A program made the translations under genes and the position numbers. The notes beneath the pieces were generated by a model. That model made no database searches. It saw only the letters and a list, made by a program, of their open reading frames with translations, and was not told where the DNA came from. A DNA stretch of 64,000 nt from Citrobacter koseri ATCC BAA-895. GTDB lineage: Bacteria > Pseudomonadota > Gammaproteobacteria > Enterobacterales > Enterobacteriaceae. Positions 8,098-16,017 of the stretch are shown here, piece by piece. The stretch lies in assembly GCF_000018045.1 (NCBI RefSeq), contig NC_009792.1, positions 2,852,001 to 2,916,000 on the forward strand. Direction: 5' to 3'. How positions within the stretch are numbered: the first letter of the stretch is position 1; each line of letters begins with the position of its first letter.

Positions 8098-9000
8098 TTA
8101 CGAAAGCTCAAACCTCTTGCCTTCCCTGGGTACGACTGAACAGGGGTCCTGGTGGATAATGACATCCGAACCCGGAAAACGCCGCAAAATCGCCTGCTCT
8201 ACCTGTTCAGCCACCAGATGCGCCTGAACGAGCGGCAGATTATCTTCCATTTCCAAATGAATCTGAATAAAGCGGGTCGGCCCTGACTGCCGCGTGCGAA
8301 GATCGTGAGCACCGTTGACGCCAGGCCACGATGTCACGATATCAATAATTTCCTGACGTTCCTCATCGGGCAGCGCGCGATCCAGTAACGACTGCACTGC
8401 CTCATACCCCATACGTAGTGCGCTGTATAGAATATAGATGCCGATTCCCAACGCAAACAAGGCGTCCGCGCGATGCCAGCCATACCAGGCCAGCCCAAGC
8501 GCAACGAGAATCGCTCCGTTCATCATAACATCAGACTGATAATGAAGCATATCTGCCCGTACAGCCTGACTTTGCGTCTTGCGCACAACCCAACGCTGAA
8601 ACGTGACCAGAATGATCGTACAAACCAGGGCGATAAGCGTCACCACGATCCCGACGCCCGGTTCGTTCATTGGCGTAGGGGTAATCAGATGCTGAATACC
8701 GGTCAAAAACAGAAACAGCGCCGAGCCGGAAATAAACATGCTCTGCGCCAGCGCCGCCAGCGACTCTGCTTTGCCGTGTCCAAAGGTGTGTTCATCATCC
8801 GCCGGTTGCAGCGAATAGCGCACCACTAACAGGTTAGTCAGCGACGCGGCAATATCCACCAGCGAGTCAACCAACGCAGCCAGAATACTCACCGACCCGG
8901 TGTACCACCACGCAAAAATTTTGATCAAAAGTAACAGTGACGCCATCACTGTCGCGGCAATTGCCGCCCGGCTGACCAGTCGCCCATAGGTTTGATTCAT
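8098..9000 (-). CDS. fieF: Cation-efflux pump FieF (Fe2+/Zn2+)
   Basis: 300 residues when started at the ATG of MNQTYGRLVSRAA; an in-frame ATG 24 codons upstream exists but the shorter start matches the family. Cation diffusion facilitator with six transmembrane helices. The metal-site motifs DSLVD (TM2) and HYQSD (TM5) are present, and the cytoplasmic C-terminal domain carries HDLRTRQSGPTRFIQIHLE. It exports Fe2+ and Zn2+ from the cytoplasm in exchange for protons. It lies between pfkA and cpxP, all on the minus strand. Confidence 0.97.
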   Translation of the reverse strand: MNQTYGRLVSRAAIAATVMASLLLLIKIFAWWYTGSVSILAALVDSLVDIAASLTNLLVVRYSLQPADDEHTFGHGKAESLAALAQSMFISGSALFLFLTGIQHLITPTPMNEPGVGIVVTLIALVCTIILVTFQRWVVRKTQSQAVRADMLHYQSDVMMNGAILVALGLAWYGWHRADALFALGIGIYILYSALRMGYEAVQSLLDRALPDEERQEIIDIVTSWPGVNGAHDLRTRQSGPTRFIQIHLEMEDNLPLVQAHLVAEQVEQAILRRFPGSDVIIHQDPCSVVPREGKRFELS

Positions 9001-9081
9001 AAACACTCCTGCCTTTCCATGCCGGTAGTATAACGGATGGAGTAAAACAGTAAGGCAATAACCGGATGACAAATTTTGGAC

Positions 9082-9139
9082 AAAAAAAACCCCTCCATCA
9101 TGGAGGGGAAGACAGGGATGGTGTCTATGGCAAGGAAAA
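9082..9139 (-). ncRNA. cpxQ: CpxQ, 3'-UTR-derived sRNA of cpxP
   Basis: Ten bases after the cpxP stop, the minus strand starts TTTTCCTTGCCATAGACACC and ends in CCCCTCCATGATGGAGGGG with an eight-T tail, 58 nt in all. This matches my recollection of Salmonella CpxQ in length, 5' end and terminator architecture. CpxQ is released from cpxP mRNA by RNase E and, with Hfq, represses inner-membrane-protein mRNAs as the repressor arm of the Cpx response. The hairpin also serves as the cpxP terminator. Confidence 0.88.
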
Positions 9140-9148
9140 CAGGGTTTG

Positions 9149-9649
9149 TTACTGGGAACGTGAGTTGCTACTACTCAATAACTTCAACGAGGAGCCGTTT
9201 TGCCATTGCGCCACATCGCGCAGTTGCTCCATTCGTTGTTGATGCTTCTCATTTAAAACCGCTTGCTGCTCCGGCGTTAACAGGCGATACATCTGGTTGC
9301 GAACCCTGGCCATTTCGACCTGGCGAGCAACCTGTTCTTGCGCCATTTTTTCTGCCTGAGCGCGCACAGCGTTTTCATCAAATTTTTCTGCGATGACAAG
9401 GCGATGCATTGTCTCCATTTCGCTAACATTAACAGGGGGCTGTTCGTGTCTTGCCTGCTGCATCAGATCTCGCATCTGTTGACGCTGATGTTCGGTTAAA
9501 CTTATGCCGTCAAACATATGGCTCTGCGTACTGCGCTGCGTAAGTCCTTCACCTTGATGCCAGTTATCGCCTGTAACGACTTCAGCAGCGTGGCTTAAAG
9601 GACTGAGTGCCAGCGTTGAGGCCATGACGGCAGCGGTAACTTTGCGCAT
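9149..9649 (-). CDS. cpxP: Periplasmic Cpx inhibitor/adaptor CpxP
   Basis: 166 residues from ATG 9649; a GTG directly upstream is less likely. Sec signal cleaved near SLSHA (about residue 20). Two LTxxQ-type motifs, SLTEHQRQQ (about 50) and LLTPEQQAV (about 126), mark the Spy/CpxP family of cupped all-helical dimers. CpxP damps CpxA and delivers misfolded proteins to DegP. It is divergent from cpxRA with a perfect CpxR box between. The 3' UTR carries CpxQ. Confidence 0.97.
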   Translation of the reverse strand: MRKVTAAVMASTLALSPLSHAAEVVTGDNWHQGEGLTQRSTQSHMFDGISLTEHQRQQMRDLMQQARHEQPPVNVSEMETMHRLVIAEKFDENAVRAQAEKMAQEQVARQVEMARVRNQMYRLLTPEQQAVLNEKHQQRMEQLRDVAQWQNGSSLKLLSSSNSRSQ

Positions 9650-9729
9650 CACTTGCTCCCAAAATCTTTTCTGTCGCGATTCAACGAGAGACAGTTTACG
9701 ATTCGGGCTGCAAACATGCGTCAGGGGGT

Positions 9730-9744
9730 GTAAAACAACGTAAA
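9730..9744. promoter_or_regulatory. CpxR box between cpxP and cpxR
   Basis: GTAAA-ACAAC-GTAAA is an exact match to the CpxR consensus GTAAA-N5-GTAAA. It lies in the 150-bp divergent region and is expected to activate cpxP and autoregulate cpxRA. Confidence 0.9.
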
Positions 9745-9799
9745 GTCATGGATTAGCGACGCCTGATGACGTAATTTCTGCCTCGGAGGTACTTAAACA

Positions 9800-10498
9800 A
9801 TGAATAAAATCCTGTTAGTTGATGATGACCGAGAGCTAACTTCCCTGTTAAAGGAGCTGCTCGAAATGGAAGGCTTCAATGTGCTGGTTGCCCATGACGG
9901 GGAGCAGGCGCTTGAGCTTCTGGACGACAGCATTGATTTACTTTTGCTCGATGTCATGATGCCGAAGAAAAACGGTATTGATACGTTGAAAGCGCTTCGC
10001 CAGACACACCAGACCCCTGTCATTATGCTGACCGCGCGCGGCAGCGAACTGGATCGCGTACTCGGCCTTGAGCTGGGCGCGGATGATTATTTACCTAAAC
10101 CGTTTAACGACCGCGAACTGGTCGCGCGTATCCGTGCGATTCTGCGCCGCTCGCACTGGAGCGAACAGCAGCAGAATAACGACAACGGCTCACCGACGCT
10201 GGAAGTGGATGCGTTAAGCCTCAATCCGGGTCGCCAGGAGGCCAGCTTCGATGGTCAAACCCTGGAGTTAACCGGCACCGAATTTACCCTGCTCTATCTG
10301 CTGGCGCAGCATCTCGGCCAGGTGGTTTCGCGTGAACATTTGAGCCAGGAAGTGCTGGGTAAACGCCTGACGCCGTTCGACCGCGCGATCGACATGCATA
10401 TCTCCAACCTGCGTCGTAAGCTGCCGGAGCGTAAAGACGGGCACCCGTGGTTTAAAACCCTGCGTGGTCGCGGTTATTTGATGGTTTCCGCTTCATGA
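9800..10498 (+). CDS. cpxR: Envelope-stress response regulator CpxR
   Basis: 232 residues. OmpR/PhoB family: receiver domain (1-118) with the acidic pocket DDD near residues 8-10, phospho-acceptor Asp51 in LLLLDVMMPKKNG and conserved Lys in ADDYLPKPFN, then a winged-helix DNA-binding domain (about 135-230) ending RGRGYLMV. It controls periplasmic folding and degradation genes. The ATG is preceded by CGGAGGTACTTAAACA. Its stop overlaps the start of cpxA (ATGA), indicating translational coupling. Confidence 0.99.
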   Translation: MNKILLVDDDRELTSLLKELLEMEGFNVLVAHDGEQALELLDDSIDLLLLDVMMPKKNGIDTLKALRQTHQTPVIMLTARGSELDRVLGLELGADDYLPKPFNDRELVARIRAILRRSHWSEQQQNNDNGSPTLEVDALSLNPGRQEASFDGQTLELTGTEFTLLYLLAQHLGQVVSREHLSQEVLGKRLTPFDRAIDMHISNLRRKLPERKDGHPWFKTLRGRGYLMVSAS

Positions 10499-11868
10499 TA
10501 GGCAGTTTAACCGCGCGCATCTTTGCCATCTTCTGGTTGACGCTGGCGCTGGTGCTGATGTTGGTATTGATGTTACCCAAGCTCGACTCACGCCAGATGA
10601 CCGAGCTACTGGACAGCGAACAGCGCCAGGGGTTGATGATTGAGCAACATGTAGAAGCTGAACTCGCGAACGATCCACCCAACGATTTAATGTGGTGGCG
10701 TCGCCTGTTCCGTGCGATCGACAAGTGGGCGCCGCCAGGACAGCGGTTATTGCTTGTGACCACTGAAGGACGCGTGATCGGCGCAGAACGCAGCGAAATG
10801 CAGATCATTCGTAACTTTATTGGTCAGGCGGATAACGCCGATCATCCGCAGAAGAAGAAATATGGCCGCGTTGAGATGGTAGGCCCGTTCTCTGTCAGAG
10901 ACGGGGAAGATAACTACCAGCTTTATCTGATTCGACCGGCCAGCAGCTCCCAATCCGATTTTATTAATCTGCTGTTTGACCGCCCGCTCTTGTTGCTGAT
11001 CGTCACCATGCTGGTCAGTTCGCCTCTGTTGCTTTGGCTGGCCTGGAGCCTGGCGAAACCGGCGCGTAAGTTGAAAAATGCGGCGGACGAAGTGGCTCAG
11101 GGTAATCTGCGACAACATCCAGAACTGGAAGCAGGCCCGCAGGAATTTCTTGCGGCTGGCGCCAGCTTTAACCAGATGGTGACTGCGCTGGAACGTATGA
11201 TGACCACGCAGCAGCGTCTGCTGTCGGATATCTCGCACGAGCTACGCACTCCGCTTACGCGTCTGCAACTGGGCACCGCGCTGCTGCGTCGTCGTAGCGG
11301 CGAGAGTAAAGAGCTGGAGCGCATCGAGACCGAAGCGCAGCGGCTGGACAGCATGATCAACGACCTGCTGGTGATGTCGCGTAATCAACAGAAAAACGCG
11401 CTGGTCAGCGAAACGATGAAAGCCAATCATTTGTGGGGAGACGTGCTGGATAACGCCGCCTTCGAAGCCGAGCAGATGGGCAAATCGTTAACGGTGAACT
11501 TCCCGCCGGGGCCGTGGCCGTTATACGGCAACCCTAGCACCCTGGAAAGCGCGCTGGAGAACATTGTCCGTAACGCCCTGCGCTATTCACACACGAAGAT
11601 TGAAGTCGGCTTCGCGGTGGATAAAGACGGCATTACGATAACGGTTGATGACGATGGCCCGGGCGTTAGCCCTGAAGACCGCGAACAGATCTTCCGCCCG
11701 TTTTATCGTACCGATGAAGCGCGCGATCGGGAGTCCGGCGGAACAGGGTTGGGGCTGGCCATCGTTGAGACCGCGATCCAGCAGCATCGCGGTTGGGTGA
11801 AAGCCGAAGACAGCCCGCTGGGCGGCTTACGGCTGGTGATCTGGCTGCCGTTGTATAAGCGTTCTTAA
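10495..11868 (+). CDS. cpxA: Envelope-stress sensor kinase CpxA
   Basis: 457 residues. Two transmembrane segments (about 8-28 and 164-185) flank a periplasmic sensor domain. A HAMP linker is followed by the HisKA box DISHELRTPLTRLQ with His248, and the ATPase N, G1 and G2 boxes (NIVRNALRYS, DDDGPGV, GGTGLGLAIV). It autophosphorylates, transfers phosphate to CpxR and dephosphorylates CpxR when unstimulated. Coupled to cpxR by a 4-bp overlap. A REP pair follows instead of an obvious terminator. Confidence 0.99.
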   Translation: MIGSLTARIFAIFWLTLALVLMLVLMLPKLDSRQMTELLDSEQRQGLMIEQHVEAELANDPPNDLMWWRRLFRAIDKWAPPGQRLLLVTTEGRVIGAERSEMQIIRNFIGQADNADHPQKKKYGRVEMVGPFSVRDGEDNYQLYLIRPASSSQSDFINLLFDRPLLLLIVTMLVSSPLLLWLAWSLAKPARKLKNAADEVAQGNLRQHPELEAGPQEFLAAGASFNQMVTALERMMTTQQRLLSDISHELRTPLTRLQLGTALLRRRSGESKELERIETEAQRLDSMINDLLVMSRNQQKNALVSETMKANHLWGDVLDNAAFEAEQMGKSLTVNFPPGPWPLYGNPSTLESALENIVRNALRYSHTKIEVGFAVDKDGITITVDDDGPGVSPEDREQIFRPFYRTDEARDRESGGTGLGLAIVETAIQQHRGWVKAEDSPLGGLRLVIWLPLYKRS

Positions 11869-11880
11869 GTCTCGCTGTGG

Positions 11881-11962
11881 TGCCGGATGGCGGCGTGAAC
11901 GCCTTATCCGGCCTACGAAAAACCGCACGTTGTAGGCCCGATAAGCGCAGCGCCATCGGGCG
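11881..11962. repeat. REP pair between cpxA and yiiM
   Basis: GCCGGATGGCGGCG...CCTTATCCGGCCTAC and GTAGGCCCGATAAGCG...GCGCCATCGGGC in inverse orientation between convergent genes. Confidence 0.9.
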
Positions 11963-11967
11963 TTACA

Positions 11968-12639
11968 TCATCCACGTAAACGTCGTGACTGATCTTCAAT
12001 TTTGCCGCTCAAACGGCGCTTCTGCATCGTTCTGGTCCAGCTTTTCGATAACCCCGCTGCCGACAGCAACCGATGATACTGGTCGTCGTCGAACGGCATA
12101 TGCCAGGCTATCGCAATCGCCTCCTGTACGCTCACATCGCTGACGCGCGACGCCAGAATTAACGGCGCATCCGCCGATACCTGCCCCGGCGCGATAACGC
12201 TGTACAGCCAGCCGGTTTTCCCGGCGTTCTGCATTTGCGTCGCCATATCGCTAATGCCGAAATGGAAGTTGAGCTTAAAGCACGGCGAACGTGGCTGAGT
12301 CACCTGAATCAGCGCCTCTCCCCACTGAAAAATATCGCCGATAAAAACATTTTGCTCGGTCAGACCGTCGGTCGAAAGGTTTTCGCCAAACGCGGGCGCG
12401 ACAAACAGATCCGCCTGCGCCGGGAATTGACGCGCCCAGTGCAGATAGTGTTCACGGGGATAATGGCACAGCGCGCGATCGGGCCCGCCGTGAATTTTTG
12501 TCTCTGCCTGCTCATCACCGGCAAGGCCCAGATCGTTAAGCATCAGCTCGCCATCAACCTGGATTTTCGCAATGGCGCTGGGACGACTTCCCGCATAGTC
12601 CCGAATTTTGCCCGTAAACACCTCGACCGGATATCGCAT
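11968..12639 (-). CDS. yiiM: MOSC-domain protein YiiM
   Basis: 223 residues. MOSC (molybdenum cofactor sulfurase C-terminal-like) domain with GGPDRALCHYPREHY, FGENLSTDGL and the conserved cysteine in QPRSPCFKLN. E. coli YiiM detoxifies N-hydroxylated base analogues such as 6-N-hydroxylaminopurine and is thought to bind molybdenum cofactor. It is cytoplasmic and probably monocistronic, convergent with cpxA. Confidence 0.95.
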   Translation of the reverse strand: MRYPVEVFTGKIRDYAGSRPSAIAKIQVDGELMLNDLGLAGDEQAETKIHGGPDRALCHYPREHYLHWARQFPAQADLFVAPAFGENLSTDGLTEQNVFIGDIFQWGEALIQVTQPRSPCFKLNFHFGISDMATQMQNAGKTGWLYSVIAPGQVSADAPLILASRVSDVSVQEAIAIAWHMPFDDDQYHRLLSAAGLSKSWTRTMQKRRLSGKIEDQSRRLRG

Positions 12640-12792
12640 CAGCTTCCCTCTCCCGACAAATAATCCTCATTAGAGCATATTTATTTTGTCTCAGCCGCTC
12701 AAAATGAGAGCCGGGTTCACATGATGCGCCAGCAGACGTGCTATCAATTAAAGTGATTTTGAAACACCATTTCATAATAAGGAGTCAACAAC

Positions 12793-13683
12793 GTGACAGT
12801 ACAATCGCAGTTTGCTGGCGTCTGGTGTCCTTCCATTACGCCGATGGACAATGACGGAAAAGTCGATCTCAACGGCCTGAGCCAGCATCTCAAACGCCTT
12901 ACCGAGGCCAACATCGATGTTATTTTGCTGATGGGCAGCATTGGCGAATTTGCGTCTTTCACGCTGGAAGAGCGGCTGATGCTGATCCGCGAGGCCCGCG
13001 CGATGAGTTCGCTGAAGATGGTTGCCAATGTCTCCTCCACCTGCACCGGCGACATCTTGCTTATGGCGCAGGAAGCGTACCGCGTCGGGTACGATGCGGT
13101 GATGATTCTGCCACCGTATTACTACGGGCAGACGTCGAAGCAGCTTCTGAGCTACTTCCGCCAGCTTGGCAACGCCCTGAGCGGCAAATGGTTCGCCTAC
13201 AATTTCCCGGCACGCACCGGCTGCGATTTAACGCCGGATCTGGTGGCGACCCTTGCCGCCGAATTCCCGAATTTTGCCGGGATTAAAGATACCGTCGACT
13301 GCCAGTCCCATACCCGCAGCATGATTCAGACCACCCGCGCGGTACGCGACGATTTTGCCGTGCTCTCCGGCTATGACGAGTATTACATTCCCAACCTGCT
13401 GGCAGGCGGCGCAGGCATTATTTCCGGCTTAAACAACGTGATGCCGGAGCTGTTTGTCAGCGCGCGGGAGGCGTTTAAGCAGGGTGATTTGCAAACGTTG
13501 CGCGATATCCAGGAGAAAATCGGCACGTTTATGTCCATTTACGCGATTGGCGAGGATTTTGTAACCACGATTAAAACCGTGGTATCGCGTAAGTTCGGCT
13601 ATTGTACCGGCGTGTCGCGTAATGCGGGAGGAGAACTGAACGAGCACGAGCGTCGCACAATTGATGAGGTGTTTGGCCGTTAA
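12793..13683 (+). CDS. DapA-family aldolase/lyase (possible 2-keto-3-deoxy sugar-acid aldolase)
   Basis: 296 residues from GTG 12793, supported by AAGGAG nine bases upstream. TIM-barrel of the DHDPS/N-acetylneuraminate lyase family: Schiff-base Lys165 in FAGIKDT and the partner Tyr136 in WFAYNFPAR are present. The substrate-carboxylate motif, usually GTTGE, reads GSIGEF here, so the second Thr is Ile. A genuine dihydrodipicolinate synthase is therefore unlikely. It is convergent with kdgT, whose product imports 2-keto-3-deoxygluconate; a YagE/YjhH-like aldolase splitting such acids to pyruvate is a reasonable inference. Absent from this position in E. coli K-12. Confidence 0.8.
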   Translation: MTVQSQFAGVWCPSITPMDNDGKVDLNGLSQHLKRLTEANIDVILLMGSIGEFASFTLEERLMLIREARAMSSLKMVANVSSTCTGDILLMAQEAYRVGYDAVMILPPYYYGQTSKQLLSYFRQLGNALSGKWFAYNFPARTGCDLTPDLVATLAAEFPNFAGIKDTVDCQSHTRSMIQTTRAVRDDFAVLSGYDEYYIPNLLAGGAGIISGLNNVMPELFVSAREAFKQGDLQTLRDIQEKIGTFMSIYAIGEDFVTTIKTVVSRKFGYCTGVSRNAGGELNEHERRTIDEVFGR

Positions 13684-13692
13684 TTCTGACCG

Positions 13693-13729
13693 GAAGCGCC
13701 GGATGAGGCATAAGCCGTCATCCGGCAAA
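13693..13729. repeat. REP element between the aldolase and kdgT
   Basis: Single REP-like palindrome, GCCGGATGAGGCATAAGCCGTCATCCGGC, between convergent genes. Confidence 0.8.
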
Positions 13730-13735
13730 ACGGGT

Positions 13736-14719
13736 TTATTTCACCGTACCGCGAATATCGATTTCCGCCGCTCTGGCCTTCACCTTCCGCGACCAGACTG
13801 AGGTAATGATCGGCACCAGAATCGAAGTCACGATAACCGATGTGGCAACCAGCGAGGTCGCGGCGGGCGCCATCGGTTTAAACGCCGGAACCATCTCTGC
13901 GATCAGCACGGGCGTGGCTACTGCGGCGCCCGCAGAACTTGAGGCGGCAATACCTGCCGTACCGTCACCGCCGCCGATAAACTTGTCAGCGATGATTAAC
14001 GGGATGCCGGTGATAATAATGACCGCCACACCCAGTAGAATCCCCAGCACGCCCGTCTGTGCAATCACGCTCAAATCAATGGTGTTGCCCAGCGCGAAGG
14101 CGAAGAACGGGATCAGCGTCTGTACCGCTTTGCTGAAGAATTCCCGCAGTTCCGGGTCGAGATTCCCCAGCGCGAAACCAATCAGGAACGGCAATACCGC
14201 CCCCACAAATACATGCGGTTCAAACGAGGCAATCCCGGCGGTTCCCAGAATAACCATCGTCATCAGCGGCCCTGACTCCAGCGACATCAGGACAAATGCC
14301 CCGGCCTCTTCTTTGGTGCCGTACTGCTGCATGATGGAGGCATACAGCCCGCCGTTGGTCATGTCCATAGAGGCCACCAGCGCCAGCGTCGACAGCCCGG
14401 CGAAGAAGCCCGCTTCCACCCCATGTTCCGGGATAACGCGTGACGCAATAGCGGCCACCACCCAGGCAACCGCAATTTTGGTCACCACCAGCGTCCCGGA
14501 TTTACGCAGCACGGTGCCTGTGGCGCTCAGTTTGATCGACGCGCCCATACAAAAGAACCAGACCGCCAGAATCGGCACCGTACCGGTGATCATACCGTTT
14601 GTGAATGAGCCGAAGTATTTCCCTGCGCCGGGCGCGAAGGTGTGGCATAGCGCGCCGAGGAACAACGGAACGAGCATCATGCCACCCGGGACTTTTTCTA
14701 TCGTGCGTTTAATCTGCAT
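13736..14719 (-). CDS. kdgT: 2-keto-3-deoxygluconate:H+ symporter
   Basis: 327 residues from the ATG of MQIKRTIEKVPGG, which has AGGTGAAGGA upstream; a GTG three codons earlier is less likely. About ten transmembrane segments. The glycine-rich conserved stretches GGGDGTAGIAASSSAGAA and MDMTNGGLYASIMQQYG are typical of the KdgT family. It takes up 2-keto-3-deoxygluconate, an intermediate of pectin and hexuronate degradation, through the inner membrane. The convergent DapA-like aldolase may act on its cargo. Confidence 0.96.
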   Translation of the reverse strand: MQIKRTIEKVPGGMMLVPLFLGALCHTFAPGAGKYFGSFTNGMITGTVPILAVWFFCMGASIKLSATGTVLRKSGTLVVTKIAVAWVVAAIASRVIPEHGVEAGFFAGLSTLALVASMDMTNGGLYASIMQQYGTKEEAGAFVLMSLESGPLMTMVILGTAGIASFEPHVFVGAVLPFLIGFALGNLDPELREFFSKAVQTLIPFFAFALGNTIDLSVIAQTGVLGILLGVAVIIITGIPLIIADKFIGGGDGTAGIAASSSAGAAVATPVLIAEMVPAFKPMAPAATSLVATSVIVTSILVPIITSVWSRKVKARAAEIDIRGTVK

Positions 14720-14929
14720 TTCCTTCACCTGTAGACATAAAAACGGGCAATTTTTATGGGCGAATGCGCCTTACTTTGAGGCACACCCGCGTTGATGAAG
14801 AAACGATAGACATTCATTCGAACAATAAAAGTGATCCCAACCACATAACAAAACTATGTTTCATTTTTTATGGATTGATGTTTTTAATTTGACGTAAGTC
14901 ACACCAGGCAAGCCCAAAAGCGCCTAAAA

Positions 14930-14962
14930 GAAAGCCCCCGCAGGTTATGCCTGCGGGGGCTG
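14930..14962 (-). terminator. sodA-side rho-independent terminator
   Basis: AGCCCCCGCAGG...CCTGCGGGGGCT is a 12-bp perfect stem, followed on the minus strand by TTTCTTTT. It lies beyond the REP units downstream of sodA. Confidence 0.75.
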
Positions 14963-14969
14963 AATTCAA

Positions 14970-15101
14970 TGCCGGATGGCGGCTAATGCCTTATCCGGCC
15001 TACAAATTGTAACTCTGTGCCGGATGGCGGCTAACGCCTTATCCGGCCTACAAATCGACAAATCCTCTTCGTAGGCCTGATAAGCGCAGCGCCATCAGGC
15101 A
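14970..15101. repeat. Cluster of three REP units 3' of sodA
   Basis: Two direct copies of GCCGGATGGCGGCTAA.GCCTTATCCGGCCTACAAAT-type sequence about 47 bp apart, then an inverted GTAGGCCTGATAAGCG...GCGCCATCAGGC unit. Confidence 0.9.
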
Positions 15102-15108
15102 AAAAGAC

Positions 15109-15729
15109 TTATTTTTTCGCCGCGAAACGCGCAGCAGCTTCGTCCCAGTTCACCACGTTCCAGAACTCTTTGATGTAGTCCGGGCGACGGTTCTGGAATT
15201 TCAGGTAGTAAGCGTGTTCCCATACGTCCAGACCCAGGATTGGGAAACCGGAAACGCCGGAAATGGCCTCGCCCATCAGCGGGGAGTCCTGGTTAGCGGT
15301 AGAGACAACCGCCAGTTTGTCGCCCTGCAACACCAGCCAGGCCCAACCGGAACCGAAACGCGTTGCCGCCGCTTTTTCAAACTCCGCTTTGAAGTTATCA
15401 ACGGAACCGAAATCACGTTCGATAGCCGCTTTCAGGTCGCCCTGCAAAGCAGTGCCTTTTTTCAGGCCTTTCCAGAACAGGCTGTGGTTAGCGTGGCCGC
15501 CCGCGTTGTTGCGCAGTACGGTTTTTTTGTCCGCCGGAAGCTGATCCAGTTTGGTGATCAGTTCTTCAACCGGCAGGTTCGCGAATTCAGGCAGGTTTTC
15601 CAGCGCCGCGTTAGCGTTGTTGACATAAGTTTGATGGTGTTTGGTATGGTGGATTTCCATCGTCTGCTTATCGAAGTGCGGTTCCAGCGCATCATAAGCG
15701 TACGGCAGGGATGGCAGTGTATAACTCAT
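15109..15729 (-). CDS. sodA: Manganese superoxide dismutase
   Basis: 206 residues from the ATG of MSYTLPSLPYAYDALEPHF, with GGAGATGATT as ribosome-binding site; four extra upstream codons in the frame are not used in relatives. Cytoplasmic enzyme that dismutates superoxide. Metal-ligand regions are visible: HHTKHHQ (first His), GGHANHSLFW (second His) and LDVWEHAYY (Asp and His). Preferred-codon bias is strong. The promoter contains a Fur-box-like sequence, agreeing with the known Fur repression of sodA. Confidence 0.99.
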   Translation of the reverse strand: MSYTLPSLPYAYDALEPHFDKQTMEIHHTKHHQTYVNNANAALENLPEFANLPVEELITKLDQLPADKKTVLRNNAGGHANHSLFWKGLKKGTALQGDLKAAIERDFGSVDNFKAEFEKAAATRFGSGWAWLVLQGDKLAVVSTANQDSPLMGEAISGVSGFPILGLDVWEHAYYLKFQNRRPDYIKEFWNVVNWDEAAARFAAKK

Positions 15730-15787
15730 AATCATCTCCATTATTGTCGAGCGGCTGAAGTGTTAATGCCGCGTAAGCAGTTGGTTC

Positions 15788-15823
15788 ATTATAGTTAATT
15801 AAATGATATTGAAAATGCTTATC
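15788..15823 (-). promoter_or_regulatory. sodA promoter -10 and Fur-box-like site
   Basis: On the minus strand TATAAT (15788-15793) lies about 60 bp before the sodA ATG. The 19-mer at 15805-15823 matches 15 of 19 positions of the Fur box GATAATGATAATCATTATC, by my count. Confidence 0.65.
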
Positions 15824-16017
15824 AATGCCGTAGTTTTAATAAGGATATAACTTTTCATTATGTTCTTGAATATGTGAGCCAAATCACCCGTATAACGTGC
15901 TGGTTGCCAGGAAGGAAGAAATGTCGGCAATCCTCAAAAGGTTAATCAACTGCGCAATTTTTACACTCATCAGGTCGGGAGGGTCACACCGGCAATAAAA
16001 ACGATGAGGATTAAGTC

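Larger units (their letters stand above)
14720..15108. other. kdgT-sodA intergenic region
   Basis: About 390 bp without a gene. From left to right: the kdgT upstream region, AT-rich around 14820-14890; the sodA terminator hairpin at 14930-14962; and three REP units at 14970-15101. I see no ORF with a ribosome-binding site. Confidence 0.7.

Noticed and set aside
13806..14795. Plus-strand open frame of 329 codons opposite kdgT
   Set aside because: Antisense of a membrane protein gene; low-complexity Ala/Ser/Pro translation without domain features.
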